In this document: positions 34,125 through 37,697 of the stretch, piece by piece
How positions within the stretch are numbered: the stretch's first letter is position 1
Layout: the number at the start of each line of letters is the position of its first letter
Assembly (NCBI GenBank): GCA_013001685.1
Contig: JABDMD010000027.1
Span: forward strand, 1-37,697
DNA from: Gammaproteobacteria bacterium
Lineage (GTDB): Bacteria; Pseudomonadota; Gammaproteobacteria; UBA4575
DNA length: 37,697 nucleotides
Reading direction: 5' to 3'
Translations under genes and position numbers: made by a program
Notes under the pieces: generated by a model
What the model was told of the DNA's origin: nothing
Database searches by the model: none
What the model saw: the letters and a program-made list of their open reading frames with translations, nothing else

Positions 34125-34513
34125 TTCGGGCTAATGTGCTTTTGCTTCGTATAAATATGTATCAATATAGTGGCACAATAAAACAATATGATTAACAACC
34201 CTAATGCCTCACGCGTTTGCTCAATATGGGGTTTGCTATTGTTCATGGCAAAAAAAATTTCTGCATAAGCATTGTTTTCAATTAAATTGAATACCGCTGG
34301 AATAACTCCCATAAGCATATAAATAGCAAAGATCGCAACCATAATAGTCCAAGCTATTGTGCAAGGAAGACATATTTCTTTATAAGCGATCAATGCGAGC
34401 AGGGCGGTTGTAAGATAGATGCAAATCCATATAGGTGCATCAATATCATTCCATTGCAAGACAGCAAAAAGAACCATCATGAAAAGACAGACTAGATGAA
34501 AACGCTTCATCAA
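34121..34513 (-). CDS. TMEM220-family membrane protein
   Basis: The 130-residue protein has about four hydrophobic segments. LFAVLQWNDIDAPIWICIYLTTALLAL near the N-terminus is the TMEM220 signature (N-D-x-D with a following W-I-x-x-Y). REALGLLIILFYCATILI forms the last span. Its stop overlaps the HAD gene start by 4 bases, so they are translationally coupled. TMEM220 proteins have no known function in bacteria. Confidence 0.8.
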   Translation of the reverse strand: MMKRFHLVCLFMMVLFAVLQWNDIDAPIWICIYLTTALLALIAYKEICLPCTIAWTIMVAIFAIYMLMGVIPAVFNLIENNAYAEIFFAMNNSKPHIEQTREALGLLIILFYCATILIHIYTKQKHISPK

Positions 34514-34581
34514 TAGATGTCAGGCGAATGATTAAATATATTCGCAGCTACAGAATTTTAGCAAGCGAGAAAGTGAACGGG

Positions 34582-35151
34582 TTACCAGGTACGAAATTTA
34601 CCAGTATCAATATGAATAAAGTTGCTTTTAGCATAAAAGCCCACACCACCAGTCTCTAGAGAAATAGCAGCGTCACGTAACTGACTAAGTTTCACATCAG
34701 GTAGTCGAATATCAATGGCCTTACCTTGCATATGTAGGCTTCTTTTTGCTACGCCAGACCCTTGCTGTTGCAATTTTTGATTGGTTTGGGGTGAGCGATA
34801 GCCCGAAATGATATGAAAAGGGGCTTTTGAACTTACGGTTTTATGCAATACATGTAGTAGATCGATCAGGCTTGCATCCATGTCGTAGACTTCATTGGCG
34901 CGGTGATCACGAAGAATATGATTAATTTCATTCAAGCCACTTGGATCATACTCACCATTGGCCCAATAGCAACATCGCAAAGTTTCATCTGTATGTAGAT
35001 TGATAAACTCTAAAGTTCTTTCTGAGGATTTATCAGTATTTGCATGAATTAACTGAGGAAAAGTGCTTGATGCAGCTACTGCCACAGAACACTTTAACAA
35101 GGAACGACGAATTTTACATATAGAGCCTGAGGGCTCAGTAGATCGAGTCAC
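34582..35151 (-). CDS. YcbK/MepK-like murein endopeptidase (DUF882, M15-type)
   Basis: The 189-residue protein has a twin-arginine-like signal (IRRSLLKCSVAVAASSTFPQLIHA) and an M15/DUF882 catalytic domain. Zinc ligands and active residues are visible: His140 and Asp147 in SLHMQGKAIDIRL and His180 in NFIHIDTGK, with IISGYRSPQTNQKL near 114-127. MepK of E. coli cleaves 3-3 crosslinks in peptidoglycan. The gene lies 32 bases downstream of an LdtD-like gene on the same strand, which makes those crosslinks, as in E. coli ycbB-ycbK. A functional pair is therefore well supported by context. Confidence 0.92.
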   Translation of the reverse strand: MTRSTEPSGSICKIRRSLLKCSVAVAASSTFPQLIHANTDKSSERTLEFINLHTDETLRCCYWANGEYDPSGLNEINHILRDHRANEVYDMDASLIDLLHVLHKTVSSKAPFHIISGYRSPQTNQKLQQQGSGVAKRSLHMQGKAIDIRLPDVKLSQLRDAAISLETGGVGFYAKSNFIHIDTGKFRTW

Positions 35152-35183
35152 TAACTAGCCTTTTGTATTGAGTTCTTAACGCT

Positions 35184-36851
35184 TTATTGCGCGGTATTAT
35201 ACAAGCTGCTGGCGATATGGCTATCTTGTTTGTAGATATCTGGTCGAAAATTAATGACGCCTTGCTCATCTGCCCAGGCAGTCATATAGGTTATATGTAT
35301 AGGAATAGGCTTATCTAGTCTAATGATTTTTGTTTTTTTACGATTTGCAAAGTAGTGCAGATCTTCATTAGTCCAAGTTTCACTATTGGATAAAAGTACT
35401 TCTGTCAATTCGAAAGGGTTTTCTACTCGTACACAACCGTGGCTAAATGCTCGTGAACTTTGAGTAAACAAGCTGCGAGAAGGTGTGTCGTGTAGATATA
35501 CTTTGTGTTTATTGGGGAATATAAATTTAATGCGACCCAGGGCATTTTTCTTGCCTGGATCTTGTCTGATTCGCAATGGCGCATTCTCTGTATCGATAGT
35601 GGTCCAATCTACAAATTCAGGGTCAACAAAATAATTTTGATTATTTAGACGTGAAATAATTTTCATGTCATTTTTATATAGATATTCCGGATCTTCTTTA
35701 AGTTTTGGAATGATTTCGTTTTTGGTAATTGAAGTGGGTACATTCCAATATGGGTTTAATACGAATTCAGTTATCTCAGAAGTTAAAACCGGTGTTTTAT
35801 GTTTTTTCTTTCCTACTACTACCCGTGTTTGGTAAATCGTTTTGCCGTTCTCGATTACGTATAACTTATACTCTGGTACGTTTACTAAAATATAGCGATT
35901 ACTACCAAGTTCCGAGATTTTTTTTGCTCGCTCAAGATTAACTTCTAATTGAAGTACTCGTTGTTTGGATGACTTATTAATTTCTTGTACTGTTTTTCGT
36001 CCTAGAACACCATCTGCTTCTAGTCCATGGCGGTATTGAAAATCACTAATAGCTAAAGCAAGTGTTTCATCAAATACTTCGCTAGATAAATCTATGTTTT
36101 TATAATCACCTAATTCAAATAATCTATTTCTTGTTTTAATGATTTCAGGAGATGCATCACCGATAGTAAGAGACTTCTTTTGTAAAATGATTGGTTCAAA
36201 GTCATCACTCAAACTACGATACTTTTCTAAAGCGTTGAGTAACCTGGTATAAGGGTCTTGATTTATAAGTGGTGTCTCGGCAATGCTTTGAATAGCCCCT
36301 GGTTCAATTTCATTGTGTTGAACATCAGTTAAAAATGAATCGTTTGCAAACAAATCATATTTAACTGAAAGGCCATAAGCTGCAGGTTTATTATTGATAT
36401 GGCTAGCAAGCTTTATATATGCATGTGTAAAAGTAATGTCTGACTTACCTAAAATTGTTGGATCGTTAATAGTAGTCTCTAGGAAATATTTAATAATTTC
36501 CAGATCATAATCTGAAGGGTTTAAGCCAAACTTGCGAGCATTTTGGATTGCGTTTAATAAGTCATGCGCTTTACTATTGTATTGTGCGCCATCACTCCAT
36601 ATAAGGTTGTATTCTCTTGATTCATAAAGTTTGGACACTTCGTTAATTAAAGGTAATGAAGAGTTGTTTAAAACAGATTTAAGTTCAATTTTTAATGGAC
36701 TCTTTAGAGCACTCTTATTTTCGGGCTGCGAGGCATTATTAGCGAAGGTAACTGAAGAGCTGACCACAAATACTAAAAGCGCAAAAAAACATGCTCGGTG
36801 AAACCTACCGATGCCTTTTTGTAATACATTAAATGCTTTAATAATAAGCAT
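35184..36851 (-). CDS. ldtD: L,D-transpeptidase, YcbB/LdtD-like
   Basis: The 555-residue exported enzyme has an N-terminal hydrophobic signal (ACFFALLVFVVSSSVTFA), a long alpha-helical region, a peptidoglycan-binding domain near 236-292 (AISDFQYRHGLEADGVLGRK) and a YkuD catalytic domain from about 318. The active-site motif is SHGCVRVENPFEL with catalytic Cys473 and Arg475; YLHDTP at 452-457 is also typical. It forms 3-3 crosslinks in peptidoglycan. A strong ribosome site (AAGGAGAG) precedes the ATG. It is paired with the MepK-like gene downstream. Confidence 0.95.
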   Translation of the reverse strand: MLIIKAFNVLQKGIGRFHRACFFALLVFVVSSSVTFANNASQPENKSALKSPLKIELKSVLNNSSLPLINEVSKLYESREYNLIWSDGAQYNSKAHDLLNAIQNARKFGLNPSDYDLEIIKYFLETTINDPTILGKSDITFTHAYIKLASHINNKPAAYGLSVKYDLFANDSFLTDVQHNEIEPGAIQSIAETPLINQDPYTRLLNALEKYRSLSDDFEPIILQKKSLTIGDASPEIIKTRNRLFELGDYKNIDLSSEVFDETLALAISDFQYRHGLEADGVLGRKTVQEINKSSKQRVLQLEVNLERAKKISELGSNRYILVNVPEYKLYVIENGKTIYQTRVVVGKKKHKTPVLTSEITEFVLNPYWNVPTSITKNEIIPKLKEDPEYLYKNDMKIISRLNNQNYFVDPEFVDWTTIDTENAPLRIRQDPGKKNALGRIKFIFPNKHKVYLHDTPSRSLFTQSSRAFSHGCVRVENPFELTEVLLSNSETWTNEDLHYFANRKKTKIIRLDKPIPIHITYMTAWADEQGVINFRPDIYKQDSHIASSLYNTAQ

Positions 36852-37210
36852 ATCGCTTCTCTCCTTGGGTCGGATTCAACATCCATGTGAATACGCGTAT
36901 TAATTTTATGGCATAAGTTAATATGCTTCTTTGTTCTATATCACTACTATGGTGAAAATTTGTTAAAAATTAATTGACCTCCTTCTAATATTTCAATGAC
37001 AGATCCAATTACTTCAATCAGCCATACTTTTGTCAGTAAGTTATTAATTAATCCATGTTTATTAGCACAAAACAGCATACTCTAGATATAAGACCTAGAA
37101 ATCATTGAAAAACTGACCTTAAATGATTTGTAAACATGCATCTCATGCTATAACCATCTCTTTTCTGGTGTTATATTTGCGCCAACATAGGGATTAAAAA
37201 TTACTAGCTA
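36852..37210. other. Divergent intergenic region between ldtD and cysS
   Basis: This 359-base spacer separates two divergently transcribed genes and should hold both promoters. I see no ORF with a convincing start and no hairpin of note. TTGTAA at about 37127 with TATAAC about 15 bases later is a weak promoter candidate for cysS. Confidence 0.4.
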
Positions 37211-37697
37211 ATGAATATACAGATCTACAACACGCTATCGCGTGAAAAAGAGGAATTTATTCCTGAAGATCCTAAACGTGTAACGATGTATGTATGTGGC
37301 CCTACGGTCTACAGCCATCCTCATATTGGTAACGCACGACCCGCTGTGGTTTTTGATACATTCTTTAGGCTCTTAACGTACGTATTTCCTAACGTGATCT
37401 ATACAAGAAATATTACCGACGTAGATGACAAGATCAATGCATCTGCGCTAGCGGAAAATACTACTATCGATGCCATCAGTAAGCGTTTTACTGAGGTATA
37501 CCACCAAGATATGGGTGAGCTTGGTGTTTTGCAACCTACCATAGAACCACGTGTAACTGAACACATGCCTCAAATCATCGACATGATTCAGCGCTTAATA
37601 AAAAGTGGCCATGCTTATGAGGCAGAAGGACATGTGCTTTTTCATGTGCCGTCTTATTCTGAATATGGAAAATTATCTGGACGTAACCAAAAAGAAA
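37211..37697 (+). CDS. cysS: Cysteinyl-tRNA synthetase, 3' truncated by window
   Basis: The first 162 codons of a class I aminoacyl-tRNA synthetase are visible. NTLSREKEEFIPEDPKRVTMYVCGPTVYSHPHIGNARPAVVFD contains the zinc-binding Cys in MYVCGPTVY and the HIGH-type signature (HIGN). RNITDVDDKINASA and HVLFHVPSYSEYGKLSGR follow in the expected order. The rest of the enzyme (typically about 460 residues in all) lies beyond the window end. Confidence 0.97.
   Translation, partial: MNIQIYNTLSREKEEFIPEDPKRVTMYVCGPTVYSHPHIGNARPAVVFDTFFRLLTYVFPNVIYTRNITDVDDKINASALAENTTIDAISKRFTEVYHQDMGELGVLQPTIEPRVTEHMPQIIDMIQRLIKSGHAYEAEGHVLFHVPSYSEYGKLSGRNQKE

Noticed and set aside
1-37697. CRISPR array, prophage, integron or toxin-antitoxin system
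   Set aside because: I saw no regularly spaced direct repeats, integrase, transposase or phage structural genes. The srkA gene relates to toxin-antitoxin stress only by family knowledge, and no mazEF-like pair is present.

Overview
The window is AT-rich DNA, roughly 35-40% GC by eye, from a gammaproteobacterium. The support is gene content: a full-length RapA, SrkA (YihE), SlyX, Apt, a DsrC/TusE homologue, a neighbouring YcbB/LdtD-like and YcbK/MepK-like pair, and CysS. I cannot place it to genus. Stop codons are standard and no tRNA, rRNA, CRISPR array or intact insertion sequence is visible.

Layout. 1-5.8 kb: the 3' end of chrA, a divergent flavin pair (FMN reductase and dodecin), an orphan ORF between copies of a short palindromic repeat, a frameshifted DUF899 gene, a nitroreductase, a methyltransferase and an SRAP protein. 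5.9-11 kb: an exported thioredoxin, a loose region with several tiny membrane-peptide ORFs, a decayed YCII-like gene, an RRM protein, an AlkD-like repair protein and apt. 11-16.2 kb: a copper-type cluster of a CopL-like exported protein, a TolC-family lipoprotein with a His/Met-rich tail and a Tat-exported multicopper oxidase, followed by a YadGH-type ABC exporter. 16.2-20.3 kb: small conserved genes, a DsrC-like protein, a YbaK-type deacylase, a frameshifted DUF1761 gene and a secreted protein with five regular cysteine repeats. 20.5-26.7 kb: rapA with a small co-directional partner, a CitE-like lyase gene interrupted by TGA, srkA-slyX and DUF1223. 26.9-29.4 kb: a BPSS1780-like membrane protein, a LysM/BON pseudogene, a dimeric-barrel protein and a NYN nuclease-like protein. 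29.5-34.5 kb: glucosylglycerate metabolism, with a GH13 phosphorylase converging on a GpgS-type synthase and HAD phosphatase, then another HAD protein and a TMEM220-like protein. 34.6-37.7 kb: peptidoglycan enzymes and the start of cysS.

Two themes stand out. First, five recognisable genes are broken (DUF899, YCII, DUF1761, CitE-like, LysM/BON) and two more stretches look like remnants. Four of the five breaks involve poly(A) tracts of 6-7 bases, which suggests ongoing gene decay, homopolymer sequencing error, or rescue by slippage. Second, there are unusual exported proteins: the His/Met-tailed TolC lipoprotein beside a multicopper oxidase, and a protein ending in five C-x3-P-x4-C units. I see no clear-cut new defence or mobile system; the Cys-repeat protein and the poly(A) frameshifts are the best candidates for something undescribed.
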